Program-made: the position numbers and the translations under genes
Source of the DNA: a bacterium
GTDB lineage: Bacteria; 4484-113
Direction of reading: 5' to 3'
DNA: 42,417 nucleotides
Assembly (NCBI GenBank): GCA_021163765.1
Contig: JAGGTK010000054.1
Span: 1-42,417 of the forward strand
Shown: positions 1 through 7,525 of the stretch, in pieces
Position numbering within the stretch: position 1 is the stretch's first letter
Layout: each line of letters begins with the position of its first letter
Notes under the pieces: generated by a model
Seen by the model: the letters and a program-made list of their open reading frames with translations, nothing else
What the model was told of the DNA's origin: nothing
The model's database searches: none

Positions 1-2538
1 TCCCCACACCATCCAGTCGGGGAAGCCCGCGCCGGAGTAGATCTCGGTGAAGCTGAACAGGCGCTTGAAGCCGTCCAGTGACTGTCCCTCTTGCACCAGG
101 ACGAGAGAGCCAGGGCGTTCCGGATTGGGGTAGACGAATTTTGCTGCCAGGTCGCGCCCGGGAATCCACCGCCCGCCCACAAGGATACCGTCGTCGCGCA
201 TAACAATGGGCAGGCCTGCCTCAAGCCGCGCGGTAACGGCGTTCATATTCGCTCCGCCAAGAAGAATTAGGTTCGGTGGCTCCTTGATCTCGGGTATTGT
301 GTCGGTATCAGCTATGATCCATGCGCGCGCGTTCGCCCGGTACCACCATGCGTGCGCGTAAGACCTCGCCAGCGCAAGCGTCCACTCATCCTCCTCGTCC
401 GTCCCCTGGGTACCGTAGACGATTACGAAGGGACGCATAAACGCCTGCTTCCATGGCCCGTAAAGTGCTCGCGTTTTTGCGCCCTTCGGCACCACGACTT
501 CGCCAGCCTCCCATATTCCCTGCTTCCCCCGGTGGAAGCTGTAGGTGCCGTCAGCCAGCGGATTGAGCACAAGACGCACGCCGTCAAGGTTCACTATAAC
601 TCTGCCACCGTGCGCAGCGCCCGCTTCGGGCATAGCCTTGACACCTCCGATGAGTTCTTCCGGCAGTCTGAGCGTCAAGCCCTCTATATTGACCGTCTCG
701 ACTTTCACCGTGCGCGGCGCGGTGACCTCTGCTTCCACTTTGATGTCGCGATAAGCTTTCAGCGGCCGGTCAATGGTGACCCAGTAAGCGTGGTTGTTGA
801 CCGAGTAATTATGCGTGCGGTAAACGACCCTCTTTGGCCACGGGTTACGCTCGTGCTTCTGCCAGAACTCGTTGATCCAGCTTGCATCCACGCAATCGGT
901 GCCCGGAGTGTCGGGGTCGTTCCACCAGTGGCCCATTCCAGGAACTTCCTTGTAACTCACGTCGTAGCCTCGGCGTGTGAGCAGGTCAACCAGCATCTTC
1001 GGTTGCTGCGGCGGCACGTTATCATCAGCGCTGCCCTCAACCGCCAGTATCGGTAGATTGAGCGCGTTTTCGGTCAGCATCAGGGTATTCTCCTCGCGCA
1101 ATCCCAGGTTCCAGATTAGCTGCGCCCGCGGCTCGCCCATGGTCACATTCTTGCGCAGGAACATCGGCACATAAAGGCCGAACGTAGTCCAGCCCGCGCT
1201 TGGAACCGCATCGGCCCACATACCAGGGTAGACGAATGCGTTGAACCAGGTGCCGTGTCCACCCATCGAGTGGCCGGTAAGATGAACGAGGTTCTCATCG
1301 ATGGGATAGCGCTCCTCGACTGCCGTCAGGGTTTCAAGAACATTTATACTACCCCAGTCCTGCCAGTCAAATCCGAAGCGCCGGCAATTGGTTGCCGCGA
1401 CGACAAACGCCCAGTACTTGGCTTCGTAACAGTCCACCTGCCCCTGTGCCTCGCAGCCAGCGCCATGCAAAGAAAGCACGAGCGCGTATTTTTTATGCGG
1501 GCCGAAGTCTATCGGCTCCTTGAGCGCGTAGTACTGAACTGAGTACGTGCTCGCCGACCAGAAGGTCTCGCGCCGCGATTGGGATGTGTCGCGCACCCGG
1601 AACTTGAGGACGTCGCTTCCCAGCACCGCGCCGTCCGGACCGTCAAGGAACTCCACCTTTACCTCAACTTCGTCGGCTTCGTAGTCCAGAGGAACGTCCG
1701 GCGTCGGTCCAACAGGCACCTGGAAGCTTTGCACACCAAGCGGCGGAACAGGTATCGGCGCGCCGAACAGCCCTTCAAGCCCCGGCATGTCGCTGCTCAG
1801 GCGGACGAAAGGTTCCTTCAGCCAGCGGGTCGTCGCGTTGACGATGGGCACGGAGAACATAATCCGCCGGTTCCACCCGCGCACCAGATCCGGCAGTGTC
1901 GCGTCCTTGGCGACGAACGTCACGTCGTCTCCCACCGGCAATATGCGCATTTTGAAGGAGCCCCGATAGCTGAATCCAACGCGGAACTCGTTACGCCCCT
2001 GTTGCAGCACAACCGGTTGTTTCCACATATTGTGGCCGTAGGAGTCGCCCTGGTAGGGAATTCCGTTCAGGCGAAAACCCCCTGAGTTCTGAAGGTCAAT
2101 CAACGCCCGCCTTGGCCCGTTCTCAATTTCGATAGCTCCGAAGGCAAGTCCCCGATAGAGCGCACCCGCAAATCCCCATTCGCCGGTAATGAGTTCCCAG
2201 TCGTCTTCGGTGACTTCGGGGTATTCAATGGTGACATTCCCCTCATCGTTGCTCTCGACATACTTCCAGCGCACCGTGCAGCCGGGGACCAGGTAACTGG
2301 GAAAGGAACCCTTCAGTAGCGGTTCTTTAAACGGCTGTTCGCCGAAGTACGCCAGCGCGTCAGTTCCCGCTTCCCGCACACCCAACGGGAATGGCCCGAT
2401 CGTTCTCCAGCGCGGGACGACGATGGGCTCGTCAATGCTCGGAAGAGCTTCGGCACGGGCAACCATGGCAAGAGCGGTAAGTGCAAACATGGAAAGGATG
2501 CTGGCCAGAAGCAAGCTTACGAGAAACTTTCGGTTCAT
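1..2538 (-). CDS. Exported prolyl-oligopeptidase-type alpha/beta hydrolase (C-terminus beyond window)
   Basis: The reading frame is open from an ATG at 2538 to the window edge (846 codons, no stop), so the C-terminus is missing. Residues 1-30 form a signal peptide (MNRKFLVSLLLAS..., ending in AMVARAEA). A beta-rich region follows to about residue 370. The hydrolase core has an LHGAG oxyanion segment, a nucleophile elbow GHSMGGHGTW with Ser424, an acid in SADD (Asp505 or Asp506) and GMGHWW with His537. This order matches the S9 / phospholipase-carboxylesterase type of serine hydrolase known from secreted esterases and peptidases. About 300 residues follow the catalytic domain and are not recognised. 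Start support: GGGGGAAG lies 5 nt upstream and a TATAAT at 2571-2566. The substrate is unknown; peptide or ester hydrolysis outside the cytoplasm is inferred. Confidence 0.85.
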   Translation of the reverse strand, partial: MNRKFLVSLLLASILSMFALTALAMVARAEALPSIDEPIVVPRWRTIGPFPLGVREAGTDALAYFGEQPFKEPLLKGSFPSYLVPGCTVRWKYVESNDEGNVTIEYPEVTEDDWELITGEWGFAGALYRGLAFGAIEIENGPRRALIDLQNSGGFRLNGIPYQGDSYGHNMWKQPVVLQQGRNEFRVGFSYRGSFKMRILPVGDDVTFVAKDATLPDLVRGWNRRIMFSVPIVNATTRWLKEPFVRLSSDMPGLEGLFGAPIPVPPLGVQSFQVPVGPTPDVPLDYEADEVEVKVEFLDGPDGAVLGSDVLKFRVRDTSQSRRETFWSASTYSVQYYALKEPIDFGPHKKYALVLSLHGAGCEAQGQVDCYEAKYWAFVVAATNCRRFGFDWQDWGSINVLETLTAVEERYPIDENLVHLTGHSMGGHGTWFNAFVYPGMWADAVPSAGWTTFGLYVPMFLRKNVTMGEPRAQLIWNLGLREENTLMLTENALNLPILAVEGSADDNVPPQQPKMLVDLLTRRGYDVSYKEVPGMGHWWNDPDTPGTDCVDASWINEFWQKHERNPWPKRVVYRTHNYSVNNHAYWVTIDRPLKAYRDIKVEAEVTAPRTVKVETVNIEGLTLRLPEELIGGVKAMPEAGAAHGGRVIVNLDGVRLVLNPLADGTYSFHRGKQGIWEAGEVVVPKGAKTRALYGPWKQAFMRPFVIVYGTQGTDEEDEWTLALARSYAHAWWYRANARAWIIADTDTIPEIKEPPNLILLGGANMNAVTARLEAGLPIVMRDDGILVGGRWIPGRDLAAKFVYPNPERPGSLVLVQEGQSLDGFKRLFSFTEIYSGAGFPDWMVWG

Positions 2539-2565
2539 AATATCTTCCCCCTGTGTGATGCGCCG

Positions 2566-2571
2566 ATTATA
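2566..2571 (-). promoter_or_regulatory. -10 box of the exported hydrolase
   Basis: A perfect TATAAT reads on the minus strand and would start RNA near 2559, leaving a leader of about 21 nt that contains the GGGGGAAG ribosome site. I see no convincing -35 box. It lies back to back with the tRNA-Gly promoter. Confidence 0.45.
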
Positions 2572-2597
2572 ACACCGTAGATGGCTTGTGGGCTTGC

Positions 2598-2627
2598 TTG
2601 ACACCACTGGCAGCGATTCCGTATAGT
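2598..2627 (+). promoter_or_regulatory. Sigma70-type promoter of tRNA-Gly
   Basis: A perfect TTGACA (2598-2603) and TATAGT (2622-2627) are separated by 18 nt. The predicted RNA start near 2634 is only a few bases before the mature tRNA 5' end. Confidence 0.75.
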
Positions 2628-2637
2628 AAGCACTCGT

Positions 2638-2709
2638 GCGGAAGTAGTTCAGTGGTAGAACATCACCTTGCCAAGGTGGGGGTCGCGGGTTCGAATCCCG
2701 TCTTCCGCT
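2638..2709 (+). tRNA. tRNA-Gly (anticodon GCC)
   Basis: The acceptor stem GCGGAAG pairs with CTTCCGC at 2702-2708, leaving discriminator U. The D arm (AGTTCAGTGGTAGAACA) and T arm (GCGGGTTCGAATCCCGT) are intact. The anticodon loop TTGCCAA gives anticodon GCC, reading GGC and GGU. CCA is not encoded. It has its own promoter and a T tract just downstream. Confidence 0.95.
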
Positions 2710-2717
2710 CTTTTTTC
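2710..2717 (+). terminator. T tract after tRNA-Gly
   Basis: Six consecutive T residues (2711-2716) directly follow the tRNA. The tRNA acceptor/T arms could act as the preceding hairpin. No separate stem is visible, so the call is weak. Confidence 0.3.
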
Positions 2718-2777
2718 TCCACTAAACCCATTTATTCTGCTTCTGCTACGGTATAATTTGATGCTAGTTGGTAACCG

Positions 2778-2978
2778 ATGGCACGTGGAGAAAAAGTAAC
2801 CGCTAACGACGAGGAGCTTGCCAACGCGACCGGCAAATCCACGGACGAGTGGATTCAGATATTGCAGGACCTCGATTTCGACTGCCGGAACCGAACCGCC
2901 GTTGTGCAGCACCTGATGGACGAATACGAGCTCCAGATGTACTGGGCGCACTGCATATCGCACAAGTACTGCGGATAG
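2778..2978 (+). CDS. Small DUF4287-like protein
   Basis: A 66-residue cytosolic protein with no signal or membrane segment. Residues 17-62 follow the layout of short DUF4287-type helical domains: TGKSTDEW, then a spaced helix, then VVQHLMDEYELQMYWAHCI. Those proteins often occur alone or next to ArsR/SRPBCC genes; their function is unknown. The match is from memory of the family pattern. A TATAAT at 2752-2757 lies 20 nt ahead of the ATG, giving a leader of about 14 nt with no clear Shine-Dalgarno site. It is followed after 44 nt by the membrane protein gene on the same strand. It could be a simple orphan small protein. Confidence 0.65.
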   Translation: MARGEKVTANDEELANATGKSTDEWIQILQDLDFDCRNRTAVVQHLMDEYELQMYWAHCISHKYCG

Positions 2979-3022
2979 CACACGCGGCATAAGCTCTACG
3001 CTGCATCCAGGGGGGAGTAACT

Positions 3023-4342
3023 ATGGCTAATCCCGAACTCCTTGAATTCATCATCCAGTCATTAGCCCGGTTACAGCCAGAGGATGAAATCAGCGCCGCG
3101 CTTCAAGGTAAGGGCTGGAGCAAAGAGGAGATAGACGAAGCCCTGGCCAGAGCGGCCCAGATGCTGGATCCCGGAGCAGCTCCGCCGCAGGCTCCGGCGA
3201 AGCCCGTCCGCCTAGCGGCTTCTCCCGCCGTAGACCTGTCCCGCGTCACGGCAGCGCGCATATTTCTTTTCCTCGGCGCCGTGGTCATCGTAAGCGCGGC
3301 AGTATTCTTCATCTCCATCAACTGGGAAGAATGGTCTGGACTTCAGCGCTTCGGGTCCATTCTCGTGCCGATGCTGGTCTGTGCTGCTGCTGGCCTGGTG
3401 CTGTGGTTTATTAGCCAGCGGGCGGTTGCGGTTTACTTTCTGCTCACAGCGGGCATGCTCGCTCCGTTCGTAACCTACATGGCTATCTGGGGACCATCGG
3501 CGGGGCAGCCGGAATACTATCTGGAGCAGCCCGTGCTGCTGCACTGGGGGTTCTCCCTCGGCGCGGGCACCATAATCTACTTACTGTGCAGGCGCTTCCT
3601 GCCTCATCCGTCCTGGTCGCTGCTGGCGGGGCTGGGCTTTGTGCTCTGCACGGCTTTTTCAATCGCGGGTATCCTGAAGAATGACCCGGAGCTGACCGTT
3701 CACCGCTTCGCACTGGTCGCCAGCGTCCTGGTGCTGCTTGTGGGGCTTTACGCTGAACGCGGACGCCATACGGTTGATGCTATGCTGCTTTACCTGGTTG
3801 GGTGGGTGGGCCTCGTATTCTCGCTGCTCGTGCTAGGCTTCTCCGGCGGGATGCTTCCCGAGGATATCGTGGATAATTATGCAGTCGGCGGAGCCGTGGC
3901 CAACATTTACGGAATCTCGACGGTTCTCGCAGGCATAATCGGCCTGGTCCTGGCGTACCTGACGCGCTTCCTGTCAGGCATTGGCTTCGCCGGGCTGGCC
4001 GTATATCGCGGAATTCTGGGCTTCTTCGGCTGCGGGATGCTGCTCTCGGGCGCGTTCCTTACCGGAGTAGACGACGAGCTGCCGGTGTACGAGACCGCCC
4101 TTCTGCTGCTTTCGCTCGCCGCCATCTTCATCGGCCAGCGGATACGGGTCCGCTCGTTTCTATATCTGGGGACATTATTCTTGATTATCTACGTCTTTTC
4201 AACGGGTTTCGAATACTTCGAGGACCAGGTGGGCTGGCCCATCATCCTGTTCTGTACCGGTCTGGTTTCGATGGTCATAGGATTCGCAGTCGACCGCTGG
4301 TCACGCGTCTCCGTGGGGCGCGGTGGCGAAGGAGCGAGCTAG
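3023..4342 (+). CDS. DUF2157-like multi-pass membrane protein
   Basis: A 439-residue protein. Residues 1-70 are cytosolic and helical, with a short Pro/Ala linker. From about residue 78 there are roughly ten to twelve hydrophobic segments. The first membrane segment followed by FFISINWEEWSGLQRFGSI resembles the signature of DUF2157 proteins (a helix, then an aromatic NW motif before the second helix). The family has no established biochemical role. The ATG is preceded by GGGGGAG at the right distance. It sits between the DUF4287-like gene and an acidic lipoprotein that has its own promoter, so the three are probably not one operon. Confidence 0.8.
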   Translation: MANPELLEFIIQSLARLQPEDEISAALQGKGWSKEEIDEALARAAQMLDPGAAPPQAPAKPVRLAASPAVDLSRVTAARIFLFLGAVVIVSAAVFFISINWEEWSGLQRFGSILVPMLVCAAAGLVLWFISQRAVAVYFLLTAGMLAPFVTYMAIWGPSAGQPEYYLEQPVLLHWGFSLGAGTIIYLLCRRFLPHPSWSLLAGLGFVLCTAFSIAGILKNDPELTVHRFALVASVLVLLVGLYAERGRHTVDAMLLYLVGWVGLVFSLLVLGFSGGMLPEDIVDNYAVGGAVANIYGISTVLAGIIGLVLAYLTRFLSGIGFAGLAVYRGILGFFGCGMLLSGAFLTGVDDELPVYETALLLLSLAAIFIGQRIRVRSFLYLGTLFLIIYVFSTGFEYFEDQVGWPIILFCTGLVSMVIGFAVDRWSRVSVGRGGEGAS

Positions 4343-4354
4343 CCGAAGCTGGAT

Positions 4355-4383
4355 TTGCCCAATACTCCTGTGTGGAGTATAAT
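4355..4383 (+). promoter_or_regulatory. Promoter of the acidic lipoprotein gene
   Basis: TTGCCC (4355-4360), a 17-nt spacer and a perfect TATAAT (4378-4383). The predicted start near 4390 leaves a leader of about 50 nt with a GGGAGGGAG ribosome site before the ATG at 4440. Confidence 0.6.
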
Positions 4384-4439
4384 GATTGCCCCGATTGGTT
4401 GTTTTCAGCCAACGGAAACGTGGCAACGGGAGGGAGTCA

Positions 4440-4787
4440 ATGAGAAAAGTTATTCTCATCATTATCGCACTAGGGTTACTTATCACCCTCGCGCTGGCGC
4501 TCACGGCCTGCCCGAGAACCACTGAACTCAAGCCCGGTCAGGGCGATGTCGTAACCGAACCTGCAATGCCGGCAATACAAGAGTCGGAAACTGAAATTCC
4601 ACCAGAGGGCATTGCAACCACTCCGGAGGAGATGGAAGCACTCGAGCCCGTGGAGGAGGAAGGCGCCGAGGCCGGTGACGAAGAGGCTGTTGAGCCTGAA
4701 GACGGGGGAGAGGCAACATCCTCCGACGAAGAGGACAACAACGGCGAGGAAGCCGAAGAAGCCGGGGACGAAGAGGCAACCGAGTAG
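4440..4787 (+). CDS. Small, highly acidic lipoprotein
   Basis: A 115-residue protein. It has a classic type II signal: MRK, a long hydrophobic stretch, and lipobox LTAC with the lipidated cysteine at residue 24. The mature part is a low-complexity chain dominated by Glu, with Asp, Gly, Ala and Pro, and has no folded domain that I recognise. An upstream in-frame ATG at 4386 is rejected because the strong ribosome site GGGAGGGAG precedes the ATG at 4440, and starting there gives a proper signal peptide. The acidic tail might bind cations or act as a spacer at the cell surface; that is inference. Confidence 0.75.
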   Translation: MRKVILIIIALGLLITLALALTACPRTTELKPGQGDVVTEPAMPAIQESETEIPPEGIATTPEEMEALEPVEEEGAEAGDEEAVEPEDGGEATSSDEEDNNGEEAEEAGDEEATE

Positions 4788-4934
4788 TTTCTAATCCGGT
4801 GCGAACCTTATCACAGCGAGTGGTGCTGCGGCGCCATTCGCTGTCACATACTCGGCCGAGCTGCTCCACCCAAGGGCGGCAACGACTGCGCCCGAGCTAA
4901 AAGCGCACCGATCGCCACGGTATATATACAGCTC

Positions 4935-4943
4935 TGGTAGAAT
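4935..4943 (+). promoter_or_regulatory. Extended -10 promoter abutting a GTG start
   Basis: TGGTAGAAT has the TGn extension of an extended -10 element. The RNA start expected 7 nt later falls on the GTG start at 4950, implying a leaderless or nearly leaderless transcript. The rest of 4788-4949 contains no gene that I can support. Confidence 0.45.
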
Positions 4944-4949
4944 CGTGTC

Positions 4950-5504
4950 GTGGAAAAGCCCGCTCGCATAGCCCCGCTCGTGTACTACTCCCTTTGGGTT
5001 GCGCTATCGCGGTACGATATGGAGTATTGCCGGGAGCTTGAAAACCGATACCGGGTCACTGTGGATGCCGTTGAGCGCACAAAAGGCATCGGCCAGCTCT
5101 CGGCCATTCCCGTAAGCGAGTTGCGTGACGACCTGTTGGAAAGCGAATTTTACAGCGATGTCGCCCGGTTCGCCGGCGAGGTGGCTCTTGACGACTTGAC
5201 CAGGGGCTTCGCCAGGCCGAAGCGGCGAGCCCGTCGAAAGGCGCTCAGTGAAGCGCTATCATCCCTTGCTTCTCTCCTTCCCGACACCCGCTTTGAAGTC
5301 GACGAGGTCGGGCAGGGGCACATTTTCCACTGCCGCCGGTCGCCTTTTGTAAAGCCCGGCTGCGCCAAAGCCACCTGCGGTTTTATCAGCGGATTCGTCA
5401 GCGCGTCAATGGCTTGGTCTGGCCATTCCGGGGCAAAGGCTGAGGAGAGCGTGTGCATGAGCCTGACGCCGGAGGCGAGATTCTGCGTGTTTGAGCTCAA
5501 ATGA
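4950..5504 (+). CDS. V4R-like domain protein
   Basis: A 184-residue soluble protein starting with GTG. The C-terminal part (about residues 120-184) follows the V4R (4-vinyl reductase / heme-NO-like) pattern: SPFVKPGC, then TCGFISGFV, then an acidic residue and Cys169, and a final C-x-F at Cys179. Known V4R domains bind small hydrophobic ligands or metal and often act as sensors. The N-terminal 110 residues are helical and unrecognised. Four cysteines (138, 143, 169, 179) could bind metal. Its stop overlaps the next start (ATGA at 5501-5504), so it is translationally coupled to the hydrolase gene. The domain assignment is by eye; the reading frame is certain. Confidence 0.7.
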   Translation: MEKPARIAPLVYYSLWVALSRYDMEYCRELENRYRVTVDAVERTKGIGQLSAIPVSELRDDLLESEFYSDVARFAGEVALDDLTRGFARPKRRARRKALSEALSSLASLLPDTRFEVDEVGQGHIFHCRRSPFVKPGCAKATCGFISGFVSASMAWSGHSGAKAEESVCMSLTPEARFCVFELK

Positions 5505-7525
5505 TGGTCGGAAGCAATAACAGACTGAAGCTGCTCCCTGTGCTCTGCGGATGGCTAGCGCTGCTGGCGGTGGCTGTGCTGATGGTCGCTTGCCTTCCCG
5601 CGCGGGGAGGCAGTGCGCTGGAGATACACGGAGTTGTCGTCTCCGCCGAGACCGGGGAGCCCCTTGCACGCATCCCTGTTGGCGCGGTCAGCAAAGGCGC
5701 GCTGCGCGGCCTGCCCGAAGATGCGACCGTGCGCCCGCAGGCAAAAACCGTGACGAACAATCTGGGCGAATTCAGCCTGGTGTCATCGCAGTTTGCAGGA
5801 GGCGCCGGGGAATTTTATGTTTTCACCACGGATCCGCTCTACCGCAACATGGCCAGCGGCGGGGTTAAGCTCGATGGACAACTTCCGCTTCGTAAGGAGC
5901 TGACTTCAGCCCGGCCTGTATCTATTGGTAACGCCGCAGCGCTAGAGTTCAGATTAGCCTTGGCGCTTGAGGTGAAGGACGGGCTGCGAATCCCGATGCG
6001 GGACGGCGCTGAGCTTGCAGCCACGCTCGTGCTGCCTGAGGAAGGCGGAGCTTTCCCGGCGATACTAATGCGCACCCCGTACGGTCGGGACAGCACACGG
6101 GACTACATTGCGCTGGCCCGTGAGGGATACGCCTTTGTCGCCCAGGATATGCGCGGGAGGTTCGACTCGGAAGGTGACAGCCTGGCATTCGTAAACGACG
6201 GCTGGGGCGAACTCCGTGATGGCTACGACACGGTAGAGTGGATTGCCGCGCAGGAATGGTGTGACGGCCGCGTGGGCACCATCGGAGCGTCAGCGCTGGG
6301 CATCGCCCAGAATATGCTCGCCGGCGCAGCCCCGCCTTCCCTGAAAGCGCAGGTGATAATCGTTGCCGCCGCAAGCATCTACCACGACGCCGCGTACGTG
6401 GGCGGAGTGCTGCGCGAATCGCAGGTGGAGGACTGGTTGAGCAGCAACGAGTGGGATCCGGAGAATCTCCGGCTCATGCGTGAGCATCCTTTCTACGACG
6501 ACTACTGGCGGATGCTTGACCTCACCACGCGTGCCAAAGTCGCGTTCCCACCGGCGCTATACTTCGGAGGATGGTACGACACGTTTGCCGAAGGCACGCT
6601 GCGCGGCTACGACCTGCGCCGCCACCGTGCGCCGAACGGCTCGCCCGGTGACACTTATCTTGTTATGGGCCCGTGGACCCACGGGACGATGTTTGACGCC
6701 GCAACGGGCGGGATTGAACTTCCGCCCCAGGCCGCTGGCGATTTCATCCCGGACGTGATTGCATTCTTCGATTACTACCTCAAGGGCGAGGACAACGGCT
6801 TCGCAAAGCGATACCCCCGCGTCCAGTACTACGCAACGGGCAGTCTTGTGGGGCGCAATGCGCCGGGCAACTCCTGGGTCACCGCCGATGACTTTCCGCC
6901 GGAAGCAGAAGAAGCGACCATGTTTCTTGCGCCGGAAGGCAGGCTCGAGTCCACACTGCCGGAAGTATCCAAGCACAGCGTGAAGCTCACCTTTGATCCT
7001 TCGAGTCCCGTGCCCACGAAGGGCGGGCGCAATCTGACCATTCCCGCCGGCCCCGCCGACCAGCGTGATGTCGAGCAACGCACGGATGTCATCTCGTTTA
7101 CGAGCGACAAGCTTTCGCGCCCGATGCCGATAGTCGGCCTGGTAACCGCGCAGATAGCAATGGCTGTAGACGCGCCGGACGCAGATATTTCCGTGCGGCT
7201 TTCCGACGTCTATCCCGACGGAACCTCATTTCTCATTCTCGACGGCATCGCGCGAATGTCGCTGCCTTATCCGTACACGACGCCACGAAAGGTAACGCCC
7301 GGCGAGTTTTACCGAATACCGGTGGAACTGGGGCATACAGCCTATGTTGTTGATGCGGGCCACAAGCTTCGCGTGGCACTGGCAGCGAGCAACCATCCGC
7401 GTTTCGAACTCAACCCCACTCTCGCAGCGATGGATAATCCCGTCGACCTGCGAATCTCGCTGGGCGGGGATATGCCATCATCGCTGCATTTTCCGGTTTA
7501 CGCCGGATTATTACACGATGGATAG
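5501..7525 (+). CDS. CocE/NonD-family (S15-type) hydrolase, probable lipoprotein
   Basis: A 674-residue protein. Residues 10-31 are hydrophobic and end in MVAC, an acceptable lipobox with Cys31. Residues 41-120 resemble a carboxypeptidase-regulatory-like beta domain (HGVVVSAETGEPLARIPVG). The alpha/beta hydrolase core begins near 155 (VKDGLRIPMRDGAELAATLV). The likely triad is Ser264 in GASALG, Asp360 in GGWYD and His394 in GPWTHG, followed by a C-terminal jelly-roll (SDVYPDGTSFLILDG). The family includes cocaine esterase, glutaryl-7-ACA acylase and X-Pro dipeptidyl peptidase, so an ester or amide substrate outside the cytoplasm is likely. The usual nucleophile motif is GxSYxG; here the aromatic residue is alanine. 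It overlaps the upstream gene by 4 nt and the polymerase gene by 8 nt. Confidence 0.88.
   Translation: MMVGSNNRLKLLPVLCGWLALLAVAVLMVACLPARGGSALEIHGVVVSAETGEPLARIPVGAVSKGALRGLPEDATVRPQAKTVTNNLGEFSLVSSQFAGGAGEFYVFTTDPLYRNMASGGVKLDGQLPLRKELTSARPVSIGNAAALEFRLALALEVKDGLRIPMRDGAELAATLVLPEEGGAFPAILMRTPYGRDSTRDYIALAREGYAFVAQDMRGRFDSEGDSLAFVNDGWGELRDGYDTVEWIAAQEWCDGRVGTIGASALGIAQNMLAGAAPPSLKAQVIIVAAASIYHDAAYVGGVLRESQVEDWLSSNEWDPENLRLMREHPFYDDYWRMLDLTTRAKVAFPPALYFGGWYDTFAEGTLRGYDLRRHRAPNGSPGDTYLVMGPWTHGTMFDAATGGIELPPQAAGDFIPDVIAFFDYYLKGEDNGFAKRYPRVQYYATGSLVGRNAPGNSWVTADDFPPEAEEATMFLAPEGRLESTLPEVSKHSVKLTFDPSSPVPTKGGRNLTIPAGPADQRDVEQRTDVISFTSDKLSRPMPIVGLVTAQIAMAVDAPDADISVRLSDVYPDGTSFLILDGIARMSLPYPYTTPRKVTPGEFYRIPVELGHTAYVVDAGHKLRVALAASNHPRFELNPTLAAMDNPVDLRISLGGDMPSSLHFPVYAGLLHDG

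Noticed and set aside
352..1056. Plus-strand open frame of 234 codons (and another at 1579-2085)
   Set aside because: Both lie antisense to the exported hydrolase frame, which is open throughout and has clear catalytic motifs. They have no ribosome site or recognisable domain.
2649..2990. Minus-strand open frame across tRNA-Gly
   Set aside because: It overlaps a certain tRNA and its promoter region and is antisense to the DUF4287-like gene.
7344..7517. Longer start for the DNA polymerase
   Set aside because: It would lie wholly in the hydrolase gene in another frame; ATG 7518 starts at a natural N-terminus and fits the 8-nt overlap.
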